From Variovorax sp. (GTDB lineage Bacteria; Pseudomonadota; Gammaproteobacteria; Burkholderiales; Burkholderiaceae_C): 64,000 bases of DNA. The stretch covers positions 1 through 64,000 of the forward strand of contig JANXTS010000055.1 in the NCBI GenBank assembly GCA_025352265.1. Direction: 5' to 3'. Below, piece after piece: positions 19,186 to 27,212 of this stretch (position 1 is its first letter; each line of letters starts with the position of its first letter). The notes under the pieces were generated by a model that was not told the origin of the DNA, did no database searches, and saw nothing but the letters and a program-made list of their open reading frames with translations. The translations under genes were made by a program, and so were the position numbers.

Positions 19186-19246
19186 ATCCGTCGTTAGCAG
19201 TATTTGTTAAGCGCCCGCAAGCTGGAAGCAAATCGGCGCGTCTCCA
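19186..19246 (-). promoter_or_regulatory. SAM-II riboswitch upstream of metX-metW
   Basis: The minus strand carries the SAM-II signature in order: GCGCCGATTTG (stem P1 5' side plus loop), CAGCTTGCGGGCGC (3' side of P1) and TTAACAAATACTGCTAACG (pseudoknot strand with the conserved GCTAA). GCGCC pairs with GGCGC. The layout matches the known metX-associated SAM-II fold, which begins CGCGCUGAUUU and ends with GCUAA. A -10-like TATACT (about 19247-19252) lies just upstream, so transcription would start at the aptamer edge. Downstream is a strong terminator rather than a simple ribosome-site sequestor. Confidence 0.85.
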
Positions 19247-19526
19247 AAGTATATCAACGCAACCGCAACGCGGAGCGCCCGCATGCCCCGTAGCGAACGC
19301 TTGCTTTGTAAGCTTGCGCTAACTTCAAGAAACTCGTGACAGAATTCAAAGACGCAAAGTCTTCGTTGCGTTTGTGAGAATTCACACATAATAAAAAAGC
19401 TTCCCGTCAGATCCCGGGGCGGCGGATGTGGTGATCGGCCAGTTGTGAGCAACTCGACGGTTCACTCGGTCGCGCTTTTGGGACCATGCTTTCTTGCTTG
19501 CTTGCTTTGATATCAGGAGTCCTTCG

Positions 19527-19925
19527 ATGGGCAATAAACTGTAAGTCGGCAATCTGCAGTATTCGGTGCACGACGGTGACCTTGAACAGGCCTTCAGTCA
19601 GTTCGGCTCGGTAACCAGCGCCAAGGTGATGATGGAACGCGACACGGGTCGCTCCAAAGGCTTCGGTTTCGTTGAAATGGGCAGCGATGCATAAGCGCAT
19701 GCCGCGATCGGTGGCATGAACGGCCAACCGCTCGGCGGTCGCAGCATCGTTGTCAACGAAGCGAAGCCGATGGAAGCCCGTCCGCCACGCAGCGGTGGCT
19801 ACGGCGCTGGTGGTGGTGGCGGTGACGGCGGTTTCCGCAGCCCCTATGGTGCCGGCCCGCGCGGCGGTGGTGGTCGAAGCGGTGGTGGTGGCTACGGGGG
19901 CGGCGGCAACAACAGCGGCTATTGA
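19527..19925 (+). pseudogene. Glycine-rich RRM RNA-binding protein gene with two in-frame TAA codons
   Basis: From ATG 19527, behind AGGAG at 19515-19519, one continuous frame of 133 codons encodes a bacterial RRM protein: MGNKL, then [20 protein letters not shown]1-like KGFGFVEM, then AHAAIGGMNGQPLGGRSIVV and a Gly/Arg-rich tail (PRGGGGRSGGGGYGGGG). The frame is interrupted by TAA at codon 6 (19542-19544), where RNP2 needs Tyr (LYVGNL), and at codon 56 (19692-19694), where relatives have Glu or Gln. Everything else, including the tail, stop and terminator, is intact. It is a very recent pseudogene, a sequence artefact, or a case of readthrough. Such proteins resemble cold-induced RNA chaperones. 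Confidence 0.85.
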
Positions 19926-19953
19926 ATGACTACTGTGCTGCGGCGAACTGAAT

Positions 19954-19978
19954 AAAAAGGCTCTTATGGAGCCTTTTT
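19954..19978. terminator. Intrinsic terminator after the RRM gene
   Basis: AAAAAGGCTC, loop TTATG, GAGCCTTTTT: a compact bidirectional hairpin with A- and T-runs. It ends the RRM transcript and can also stop leftward transcription from the SDR operon. Confidence 0.88.
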
Positions 19979-20065
19979 AACGGGCGCCAGAAAGACAGCT
20001 GCCCACCGCGTGACTTGCAGGGTGACCGATCAATGCTTTGATCCTGGGTCTGGCTGACGTCCCGC

Positions 20066-20842
20066 TTAGTTCTCGGTTTGCCGCTTCTTCCGCCCGCGTC
20101 CTTGCACCAGCCGGTCATACAACGCGTTGGGCACGAGGCGCATCAACTTGGCAAGCACGCCCATTTGCCAGGGGATCACGCGGTAGCTCGTGCCTGCGAC
20201 GATGGCGTTGAAGGCTGCCTCCGCAAACCCGCTGGCCGTCATCAAAAAGGGCATGCCGTAGCGGTTGCCCTGCGTGAGCGGCGTGTCGATGTATCCAGGA
20301 CACAGCGTGACAACTTTGACGCCACTGGGCCGCAGTTCGCCGCGCAGGCTTTCGCAGTACGCCACGACGCCGGACTTGCTGGCGCAATAAGCGCCGTGCC
20401 CTGGCAAGCCCCGGATCGACGCGACGCTGCCGATGCCGACCAGGCGCCCACTGCCGCGCCTCGCCATGGCAGCGACGAAAGGATGAAAGGTCGCAGTCAG
20501 CCCGATGTTGTTCACCGCGAAAGTGCGGGCCAGCACGTCAAGATCGCCCCGCTCCGCGGTGTCGATGCCGACACTGATGCCGGCATTGGCGATCACCACG
20601 TCGGGCAGGCCCTGATTGGCGATGCAATCCGCGCCGGCCGCCACGATGCTGTCGATTTGCGCGACGTCGGCGCTATAGATCCGAAAGCGATCGACGGCCA
20701 GTTGCCGGGTCTGCGCCCACGATTCGATCTCGGAGGTGCGGCGGGCGACCAGGGCCAGGTTGTAGCCGGCTTCATAGAAGCGCCCGGCCAGCGCCTGACC
20801 GATGCCGCTCGACGCACCGGTGATGAAAACAAGTGGTGCCAT
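20066..20842 (-). CDS. Short-chain dehydrogenase/reductase (SDR) family protein
   Basis: A 258-residue classical SDR. It has the Rossmann motif TGASSGIGQALAG, VIANAGISVG, catalytic Ser around IGSVASIRG, and Tyr/Lys in YCASKSGVVAYCESL. The tail (RGRGKKRQ-like basic end) resembles SDRs associated with lipid or envelope metabolism. It lies 40 bases after lptC on the same strand, probably in the kdsD-kdsC-lptC transcript. The substrate is unknown. Confidence 0.9.
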   Translation of the reverse strand: MAPLVFITGASSGIGQALAGRFYEAGYNLALVARRTSEIESWAQTRQLAVDRFRIYSADVAQIDSIVAAGADCIANQGLPDVVIANAGISVGIDTAERGDLDVLARTFAVNNIGLTATFHPFVAAMARRGSGRLVGIGSVASIRGLPGHGAYCASKSGVVAYCESLRGELRPSGVKVVTLCPGYIDTPLTQGNRYGMPFLMTASGFAEAAFNAIVAGTSYRVIPWQMGVLAKLMRLVPNALYDRLVQGRGRKKRQTEN

Positions 20843-20882
20843 GGCGGTTTGGGTGGTGTTACTGGTGCTGGGGAAGAGACGG

Positions 20883-21533
20883 TCAACGTTTTTTGGCGGC
20901 AGCCGGGGCAGGGTTCCCGCCTGGCATCAGCAAGCCTCGAACTCGGCCACGCAGGACGGCGACGCCGGTCATGTTGTCGTAGTCCAAGTTGTCGGCAGTG
21001 AACTTGTCGGCGCCGCGCGTGAGTGTCACGGGCAGGTTCGACGTCACGCGCTCGGTGTCCAGGAACGCGTAGAGGAACTCGCCGCGAAACTGCATTTCCG
21101 GTACCGGCTGACCACCGGCCGCGGTGCCCGGTTCACGGGTAACGATCGCGTCGCCGAAGAGCTGGACCTCACTGCCGTCGGCGTTCGACAGCCCGCGGTT
21201 GGCGGTGGCACGCGTGGTGAAGCCCGTCGGAGAAATCGAGCGCAAGCGCACCTTGTCGACCTCGAGCGTGTCCGTGTCTGGAAAGTGCCGGCCTTCTGTG
21301 CCGAACAACTCACTGCGCAACGCGCCGTTAGCGAGGTAGTTCTTGATTACGAACCCGCGCATGAAGTAGTCGGGCTCGTGCACCGGCGCCACCTTGGCCG
21401 TCGGGGCTATCAGGCGAGGGGCGTTACGCACCAGCCAGTAGGTGCCGAGCGCCAACACCGCGGTCAGGATGATCGGCAGGTAGATCGTGACGCGATCGAA
21501 ACCATCGCGCAGCAGCGTCCAGGTCGACTTCAT
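20883..21533 (-). CDS. lptC: LPS export system inner-membrane protein LptC
   Basis: A 216-residue protein with a single N-terminal membrane segment (VTIYLPIILTAVLALGTYWL) and a periplasmic LptC domain (PDYFMRGFVIKNYLANGALR; FGDAIVTREPG; FTADNLDYDNMTGVAVLRGR). It links the LptB2FG ABC transporter to the periplasmic LptA bridge. The ATG overlaps the kdsC stop (ATGA). lptA and lptB, the usual followers in Burkholderiales, are not next to it; an SDR gene takes that place. Confidence 0.92.
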   Translation of the reverse strand: MKSTWTLLRDGFDRVTIYLPIILTAVLALGTYWLVRNAPRLIAPTAKVAPVHEPDYFMRGFVIKNYLANGALRSELFGTEGRHFPDTDTLEVDKVRLRSISPTGFTTRATANRGLSNADGSEVQLFGDAIVTREPGTAAGGQPVPEMQFRGEFLYAFLDTERVTSNLPVTLTRGADKFTADNLDYDNMTGVAVLRGRVRGLLMPGGNPAPAAAKKR

Positions 21534-22078
21534 GCGGCCGGTCCGCGCGCAGCGTCGAGCAAGCGGCGGTAGTGACCGCTGGCGGTCAGCAGCAGATCGC
21601 AGAACTCGCGCGCTGCACCTTCACCGCCGCGTGCCTGCGTGACGTAGCGCGCCACCTCGCGCACTTCGATGTGCGCGTTGGCCGGCGCAACGGGGAGGGC
21701 GACTCGGCCCAGCACCGGGAGGTCGGGCCAGTCGTCGCCGATGGCCGCAGCCTGCGACCAGTTGAAGCCGAGCGCCGCCAACATCGCTTCTGCCGCAGGC
21801 AATTTGTCTTCGGTTCCGAAGCGGACGTGCTCGATGCCGAGCGCCGCCAGCCGCACGCGCAGTGGTTTCGAGTCGCGTCCGGTGATCACGGCAGGCGTGA
21901 TGCCAGCCATGCGCAGCAGCTTGAGGCCGTAGCCATCGAGGATGCTGAAGCGCTTTAGCGTTTCCCCCTCTTCGGTGAAGTAAACACCGCCGTCGGTGAG
22001 CACACCGTCGACGTCGAAAAAGGCAATACGGATGTCCTGTGCGGCAAGCAGGGTTTCGGCCTTGAACGGCAACGGCAT
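21530..22078 (-). CDS. kdsC: 3-deoxy-D-manno-octulosonate 8-phosphate phosphatase
   Basis: A 182-residue HAD phosphatase of the KdsC type: IRIAFFDVDGVLTDGGVYF (catalytic Asp pair), LKRFSILDGYGLKLL, ITGRDSKPLRVRLAALGI and AAIGDDWPDLPVLGRV. It dephosphorylates KDO-8-P to KDO for lipopolysaccharide synthesis. Its ATG 22078 overlaps the kdsD stop, and its stop overlaps lptC; the long frame upstream is shadow within kdsD. Confidence 0.95.
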   Translation of the reverse strand: MPLPFKAETLLAAQDIRIAFFDVDGVLTDGGVYFTEEGETLKRFSILDGYGLKLLRMAGITPAVITGRDSKPLRVRLAALGIEHVRFGTEDKLPAAEAMLAALGFNWSQAAAIGDDWPDLPVLGRVALPVAPANAHIEVREVARYVTQARGGEGAAREFCDLLLTASGHYRRLLDAARGPAA

Positions 22079-23079
22079 CAAATGACTTTCGCCCGCATCA
22101 GGTCGTTGATGCTGAGCGCGCCGGTCAACAAGCCATCGGCGTCGACCACCAGCACGCTGGTGATGCGGTGCTGTTCCATCAGCTCGGCGGCTTCGACACC
22201 TAGCGCATCGGCGCGGATGGTACGAGGCTCTATGTGCATGACTTCGGTGGCCGTCAGCGCGCGCAAGTCGGCGCCGGTTTCGATCAGACGGCGCAGATCG
22301 CCATCGGTAAAGACGCCGATGGCACGGCCCTCTGCATCCACCACGGCGGCAGCGCCAAGGCCCTTGGAGCTCATCTCGCGCATCAGCACGCTCATGCTGG
22401 CGTCGCGCGCAACGCGCGGCACGTTGTCGCCGCTGCGCATCAGGTCGGCCACATGCGTGAGCAGCTTGCGGCCGAGCGCGCCGCCAGGGTGCGAGCGAGC
22501 GAAGTCTTCGGTGCCGAATCCGCGGGCATCGAGCAAGGCCACGGCCAGGGCGTCGCCCAGTGCCATTTGCGCGGTAGTGCTGGCGGTGGGTGCCAAGTTG
22601 AGCGGGCAAGCTTCTTTTTCGACGCCGCTGTCGAGCAGGATGTCGGCGTGACGGCCGAGCATGGAGTCGGCGCGGCCGGTCATTGCGATCAGCGGCACGC
22701 CTTGGCGCTTGACGACCGGCAGGATGGCAGCGAGCTCGTCGCTTTCGCCACTGTTCGAAATCGCGAGTACCAGGTCGACCGACTTGATCATGCCGAGGTC
22801 GCCGTGGCTCGCTTCGGCCGGGTGCACGAACATTGCCGGCGTGCCGGTCGATGCCAAGGTGGCGGCGATCTTGCGACCCACGTGGCCGCTCTTGCCCATG
22901 CCCATCACGACCACGCGGCCGCGAACGTTGAGGATCAGGTCGATCGCTTCGACGAAGCTCGGTCCGATGCGGCTCTTCAGGCCCAGGACGGCGGCCGCTT
23001 CGATGTCGAACGTGGTCCGGGCACGCGCGAGCATCTTGTCGGGATCGGTCGGGGTGACCAGGGAAGGGCGAGAACTCAT
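22078..23079 (-). CDS. kdsD: Arabinose-5-phosphate isomerase
   Basis: A 333-residue KpsF/GutQ-family enzyme. The N-terminal SIS domain contains VVMGMGKSGHVGRKIAATLA, PAEASHGDLGMI and AISNSGESDELAAILP. Two C-terminal CBS repeats follow from about residue 205 (VADLMRSGDNVPRVARDASM; ATEVMHIEPRTIRADALGVE). It converts ribulose-5-phosphate to arabinose-5-phosphate, the precursor of KDO. It heads the operon kdsD-kdsC-lptC-SDR and diverges from the CPA2 antiporter across 81 bases. Start ATG 23079 (MSSRPSLV) is chosen over the longer open frame. Confidence 0.94.
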   Translation of the reverse strand: MSSRPSLVTPTDPDKMLARARTTFDIEAAAVLGLKSRIGPSFVEAIDLILNVRGRVVVMGMGKSGHVGRKIAATLASTGTPAMFVHPAEASHGDLGMIKSVDLVLAISNSGESDELAAILPVVKRQGVPLIAMTGRADSMLGRHADILLDSGVEKEACPLNLAPTASTTAQMALGDALAVALLDARGFGTEDFARSHPGGALGRKLLTHVADLMRSGDNVPRVARDASMSVLMREMSSKGLGAAAVVDAEGRAIGVFTDGDLRRLIETGADLRALTATEVMHIEPRTIRADALGVEAAELMEQHRITSVLVVDADGLLTGALSINDLMRAKVI

Positions 23080-23160
23080 CGACGGGATTTTATCGGCCGA
23101 GGGAACCGGCGCGTCTAAAGAGGGGCACGTCGCGTGCATGGTGCTTGCTAGCATCCGCCC

Positions 23161-25146
23161 ATGTCATCGTTCGAGCTTGCCCTGTTGTACCTGCTGGCCG
23201 CAGTGATTGGCGTGGTGGCCTGCCGCATGCTTAAGCTGCCGCCGATGCTCGGCTATCTGAGCGCAGGCGTCTTGATCGGGCCCCACGCATTCGCCTTCGC
23301 GCAGAACAGCGAAGGCATTCAACACCTGGGCGAGTTTGGCGTGGTGTTCCTGATGTTCGTCATAGGCCTCGAATTCAACCTTCCCAAGTTGCGCGCAATG
23401 CGGCAACACGTCTTCGGGCTCGGGCTGTTGCAAGTTCTGTTGACGATGACGATCGCGACCGCTGGCGCGCTGCTGCTCAGCACCGTGTTGCCTACAGGAT
23501 GGCGGCTCGGCTGGCAAACGGCGCTTGCTCTGTCGGGTGCGCTAACGATGAGCAGCACCGCCATCGTCGTAAAGCTCATGGCGGAGCGCCTCGAGCTTGA
23601 AAGCGAACACGGCAAGCGCGTGATGGGCGTCTTGTTGTTCCAGGACTTGGCAGTGGTGCCCTTGCTGGTGCTGATCCCGGCGTTGGGCGCGCCGCCCGAG
23701 GCGCTGGCCACGGCGCTCGGCATCGCGCTGGCCAAAGCCACCTTTTTGATCGGCGTGCTGCTCTACGGCGGGCCCCGCGTGATGCGCTGGTGGCTCACGA
23801 TCGTGGCGCGGCAACGCAGTGAAGAGCTCTTCATCCTCAACGTCTTGCTGGTCACGCTCGGCCTCGCATGGATCACTGAATTCGCCGGGCTGTCGCTGGC
23901 CTTGGGTGCTTTTATCGCGGGCATGCTGATTTCGGAAACCGAATACAAGCATCAAGTCGAGACCGACATCCGACCTTTCCACGACGTATTGCTAGGGCTT
24001 TTCTTCATCACGATCGGCATGGCGCTCGACTGGCACATCGTGATGGAGAAGTGGGCGTTGGTCGCGGTGCTGCTGGTGCTGCCGCTGCTGTTTAAGCTCG
24101 GCCTGGTGATGCTGCTGGCACGCTGGCTCGGTGCTACGGCGGGCGTCTCGCTGCGAACCGGGCTTTACCTCGCGCAGGCTGGCGAGTTCGGCTTTGTGCT
24201 GCTTACGCTGGCGCAAGGCCGCGGCTTGCTGCCACCACATCTGGCCAGCCCTGTGCTGGCGTCGATGGTGCTGTCGATGCTGGCCACGCCTTTCATCATC
24301 ATGTACAGCAATGTGATCGTGCGAAAACTGGTGGCGAGCGACTGGCTGCAGCAGTCACTGCAGATGACATCGATCGCGCGCAAGACAATCAACACCGCCA
24401 AGCACGTGATCATCTGCGGCTATGGCCGCTGCGGACAGAACCTGGCGCGCATCCTTGAGCGCGAAGGCATTCCCTACATGGCGCTAGACCTTGACCCCGA
24501 CCGCGTTCGGCAGGCCGCAGCGGCGGGCGATTCAGTCGTCTTCGGCGATGCAGCGCGATTGCAGGCGTTGATGGCAGCGGGGCTCGCTCGCGCCAGTGCT
24601 GTCGTGGTTACGTACCTCGATGTGCCGGGCGCGCTCAAGGTGCTGGCCAACGCACGCTCGCATGCACCGCAGGTGCCGGTGATCGTCCGCACGCAGGACG
24701 ATCACGATCTGGAAAAGCTGCAGGCTGCCGGAGCGACCGAAGTGGTGCCGGAATCCATCGAAGGCTCGCTGATGCTGGCGAGCCATGCGCTCGCGCTGGT
24801 CGGTGTACCGATGCGGCGCGTGATCCGCGTGGTGCAGGACCTGCGCGACGCTCGCTATAACCTGCTGCGTGGCTACTTCCACGGCGCCGACGACGACAAC
24901 GCGGACGAACTAGACCACGAGCGGCTCAACAGCTTCACTTTGGATTCGGGCGCGCGCGCTGTCGGGGAGCCGCTGGCGCGGCTCGCGCTGCATGCACTCG
25001 GCGTGCGGGTGGCAAGTATTCGCCGTCACGATGGTCAAGCGAGCGAGCCGGGCGACGACACGGTGCTGCTCGATGGCGATACGCTGGTGCTGTCAGGCAA
25101 ACCGGGCAACCTGGCGATGGCTGTCGAGCGGCTGCAGAAGGGCTGA
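23161..25146 (+). CDS. CPA2 monovalent cation:proton antiporter (KefB/KefC/YbaL-like)
   Basis: A 661-residue membrane protein. The first ~400 residues form about 12 transmembrane segments of a Na+/H+ exchanger-type domain (FGVVFLMFVIGLEFNLPKLR; LFQDLAVVPLLVLIPALG; GEFGFVLLTLAQGRGLL). A Rossmann RCK_N/TrkA-N domain follows (HVIICGYGRCGQNLARILER; VVFGDAARLQALMAAGLARA) and then a TrkA-C-like domain (ALHALGVRVASIRRHDGQ; LDGDTLVLSGKPGNLAM). It probably exchanges K+ or Na+ for protons at the inner membrane under nucleotide control. Confidence 0.9.
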   Translation: MSSFELALLYLLAAVIGVVACRMLKLPPMLGYLSAGVLIGPHAFAFAQNSEGIQHLGEFGVVFLMFVIGLEFNLPKLRAMRQHVFGLGLLQVLLTMTIATAGALLLSTVLPTGWRLGWQTALALSGALTMSSTAIVVKLMAERLELESEHGKRVMGVLLFQDLAVVPLLVLIPALGAPPEALATALGIALAKATFLIGVLLYGGPRVMRWWLTIVARQRSEELFILNVLLVTLGLAWITEFAGLSLALGAFIAGMLISETEYKHQVETDIRPFHDVLLGLFFITIGMALDWHIVMEKWALVAVLLVLPLLFKLGLVMLLARWLGATAGVSLRTGLYLAQAGEFGFVLLTLAQGRGLLPPHLASPVLASMVLSMLATPFIIMYSNVIVRKLVASDWLQQSLQMTSIARKTINTAKHVIICGYGRCGQNLARILEREGIPYMALDLDPDRVRQAAAAGDSVVFGDAARLQALMAAGLARASAVVVTYLDVPGALKVLANARSHAPQVPVIVRTQDDHDLEKLQAAGATEVVPESIEGSLMLASHALALVGVPMRRVIRVVQDLRDARYNLLRGYFHGADDDNADELDHERLNSFTLDSGARAVGEPLARLALHALGVRVASIRRHDGQASEPGDDTVLLDGDTLVLSGKPGNLAMAVERLQKG

Positions 25147-25163
25147 ACGAGAACCGGCACCTC

Positions 25164-26003
25164 TTAAAGCGCCGCGCCTGCGCGCTGCGGCGGCCGATCT
25201 GCAACGTCGCCCGGCACCCATTGCTCATCGATGCGCACGAAGTTCTTTCGCTGCGTGAGCTGCCAACCTTGCGCCGCCTGTTGCCAGCGCGCACTGCGCC
25301 AGGCGGGCAACTCACGGACAAGCGCTTCCCCTACGCCTGGGTTAGCGAGCCACGGTGCGGGTTGGTCGAGCACCCACCTGACGTCGGCCGGTACGCCGAT
25401 GTACGGCTTGCCGCGCAGCCTCACGTCGTCGACACGACCGATGTTGACCACGCTTTCGAGCTTGACTGCCCGCGCGATGCAGAGGCGTCGCGCGCCTGCC
25501 CAGTCGGCCAGTGCCGGCAACGGCTGGTACACGAAGATGGCCTGCGACACAGCTGCACCGGCTGTGCCACTGGCCGGCGCCGCGTAGAGGCCGGCTGCCA
25601 CAAGGACGTTCATCCAAGATACGGTAACCGCGTTGTCGATGTCGACGTTGACGGGCTCCTGGTCGTAAGCCAACCCGTTGGCCACGCAGATCGGATCCCG
25701 CCCCGGGCTGTCGCCTTGCGCGATAGCCGTGCGCATGGCCGTTTGCAGCACGTACGCAGTAACTTCGGGTGACCGCGGTAGCCACACAGCAGCGGCAAGC
25801 AACGCGAGCAGCGTTGTCGCAACGCCGAAAGCAACGTACCCCCTACCAACAGCGCCCCAACGAGCCGTCGACCGCTTCTCGGGCGAGACGAGCGGCGATG
25901 CGACGGTCCGTCCCCGCTGCGAGTCGGTGCCCAGGGCAGCGCCGCATGCGTCGCAAAAGGGCGCCGTGTCATCGACTTGTTTCGAGCATGCTGCACACCG
26001 CAT
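25164..26003 (-). CDS. Zinc-ribbon membrane protein of unknown function (second in trio)
   Basis: A 279-residue protein not recognised by name. It opens with a zinc ribbon (CAAC at residues 3-6, CDAC near 17-20), then a hydrophilic stretch, one transmembrane segment at ~60-80 (YVAFGVATTLLALLAAAVWL), and a ~200-residue domain (TVSWMNVLVAAGLYAA; AIFVYQPLPALADWAGARRL; NFVRIDEQWVPGDVADR), probably periplasmic. The ribbon matches the one in the gene 70 bases upstream. Start ATG 26003 (MRCAACSK) is taken because AAAGG precedes it; ATG 26033 is an alternative. Confidence 0.7.
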   Translation of the reverse strand: MRCAACSKQVDDTAPFCDACGAALGTDSQRGRTVASPLVSPEKRSTARWGAVGRGYVAFGVATTLLALLAAAVWLPRSPEVTAYVLQTAMRTAIAQGDSPGRDPICVANGLAYDQEPVNVDIDNAVTVSWMNVLVAAGLYAAPASGTAGAAVSQAIFVYQPLPALADWAGARRLCIARAVKLESVVNIGRVDDVRLRGKPYIGVPADVRWVLDQPAPWLANPGVGEALVRELPAWRSARWQQAAQGWQLTQRKNFVRIDEQWVPGDVADRPPQRAGAAL

Positions 26004-26073
26004 CGCCGTCTTTACCTTTTGCCCGCTCGCCAAACGCTGGCGGCACCAGCGCAGACTGGGTTAGCGGCGCAGC

Positions 26074-27141
26074 TCAATTGGCCATGCTCGGGTTGCGCTT
26101 TTCTTCGTCGATCCGCTGTTGCTTACGCACCGCGTCGCACTGCGGGTGCGACTTGAATTCCGCCTTGGCACATTGGTTGACCATGCATTGCGCCATGGCG
26201 ATGAAGTTGCGGCCAGCGCATTCCGCCTGCGGGGCGGCAGGTGGCGGCGGTAGTTCAGGCGCCGAAAGCGGCTGCGCCGGCGCTGCGACCGACGCAGCAG
26301 CGATTGCCATTGACGCGGGCGCTTCGGGCTTCTTCGGCTTGGCGGGCGCCGCTTGGGCGGTAGAGCGAGCAGGTGCTGCGCGCATCTCCGATGTCCCAAG
26401 AAGCGGTGGCACCGTTGATTTGCCTGGAGAAGGCGCCGGCGCTGCCACTGATGCGGTAGCGATGGCCGTCTCGGAAGCCGGTATCGGCAGCGCAGGAGTC
26501 GCTATCGACGTCGGGGGCGTAGTCGATGGTGGCACCGGTGCCGGTGCGACAGCGCGCGTTGCAACCGGTGTGCCCACGGCAGGCACCCCTGCTGACAAAA
26601 GCTCTGAGGCCGGACCCCGGCCTGCAAACCAGTACCAGCCAGCACTCGCAACCAGCACCGCCAACAGCACGACCACGCTGATCCCACGGCCGCCCAAGGA
26701 TTTCGGCGCAGGCAAAGTCGGCGGCGCCTCTGGATGGCGGCGCGGAACGGAGTCTTCCGCTGCGACGAAAGCCGCCGGAGGCTGTCCGGGCGGCACGGAT
26801 TGTTGAGAAAAAGAGAGCGATGAAGGCGCCGAATCGGAGCGCTGCGAGGATCCCGTCATCGATGGCTTCAAAAGCGTCACCTCCTCCAGCAGGCGATTCG
26901 AACGCCCAGCGGAGCTGACGATGACTGTTCTTTCGTCTTCGAATGGCAATGCGGGAGAAGTCGGTCGCATGGGCGCAGAACGGCCACGTCCCAACGGCGC
27001 GGGCTCGGTCGCAGGCCACTCCCCCGCTTGCGCTACTTGTGCACGCAGTGGGGAATGCAACGTCAGTTTGCCGCCGCAACCCTTACAAAACCTGGCACCG
27101 TCGCGGTTTTCGATGCCGCACGCGGGACACACCACAGCCAT
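26074..27141 (-). CDS. Zinc-ribbon membrane protein with Pro/Ala-rich linker, unknown function
   Basis: A 355-residue protein. N-terminal zinc ribbon MAVVCPACGIENRDGARFC then KGCGGKL; a ~130-residue low-complexity segment; one transmembrane helix near 170-195 (GISVVVLLAVLVASAGWYWF); a ~110-residue Ala/Pro/Ser-rich stretch; and a conserved-looking C-terminal module with four cysteines (AECAGRNFIAMAQCMVNQCA...HPQCDAVRKQQ). It lies between the cNBD gene and the second zinc-ribbon gene, all on the same strand with ~70-base gaps. Its topology suggests a cytoplasmic sensor ribbon and a periplasmic cysteine motif. Function is unknown. Confidence 0.72.
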   Translation of the reverse strand: MAVVCPACGIENRDGARFCKGCGGKLTLHSPLRAQVAQAGEWPATEPAPLGRGRSAPMRPTSPALPFEDERTVIVSSAGRSNRLLEEVTLLKPSMTGSSQRSDSAPSSLSFSQQSVPPGQPPAAFVAAEDSVPRRHPEAPPTLPAPKSLGGRGISVVVLLAVLVASAGWYWFAGRGPASELLSAGVPAVGTPVATRAVAPAPVPPSTTPPTSIATPALPIPASETAIATASVAAPAPSPGKSTVPPLLGTSEMRAAPARSTAQAAPAKPKKPEAPASMAIAAASVAAPAQPLSAPELPPPPAAPQAECAGRNFIAMAQCMVNQCAKAEFKSHPQCDAVRKQQRIDEEKRNPSMAN

Positions 27142-27212
27142 ATCGCACCCCAAAGTATCTTTGTAACTACGTAAAACCGCGGTCTGCTGGGTGTCACTCC
27201 GGGTTGAGGAGT

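Noticed and set aside
19716-19925. Separate small glycine-rich protein starting after the second TAA
   Set aside because: It is simply the C-terminal part of the broken RRM gene; its ATG has no ribosome-binding site.
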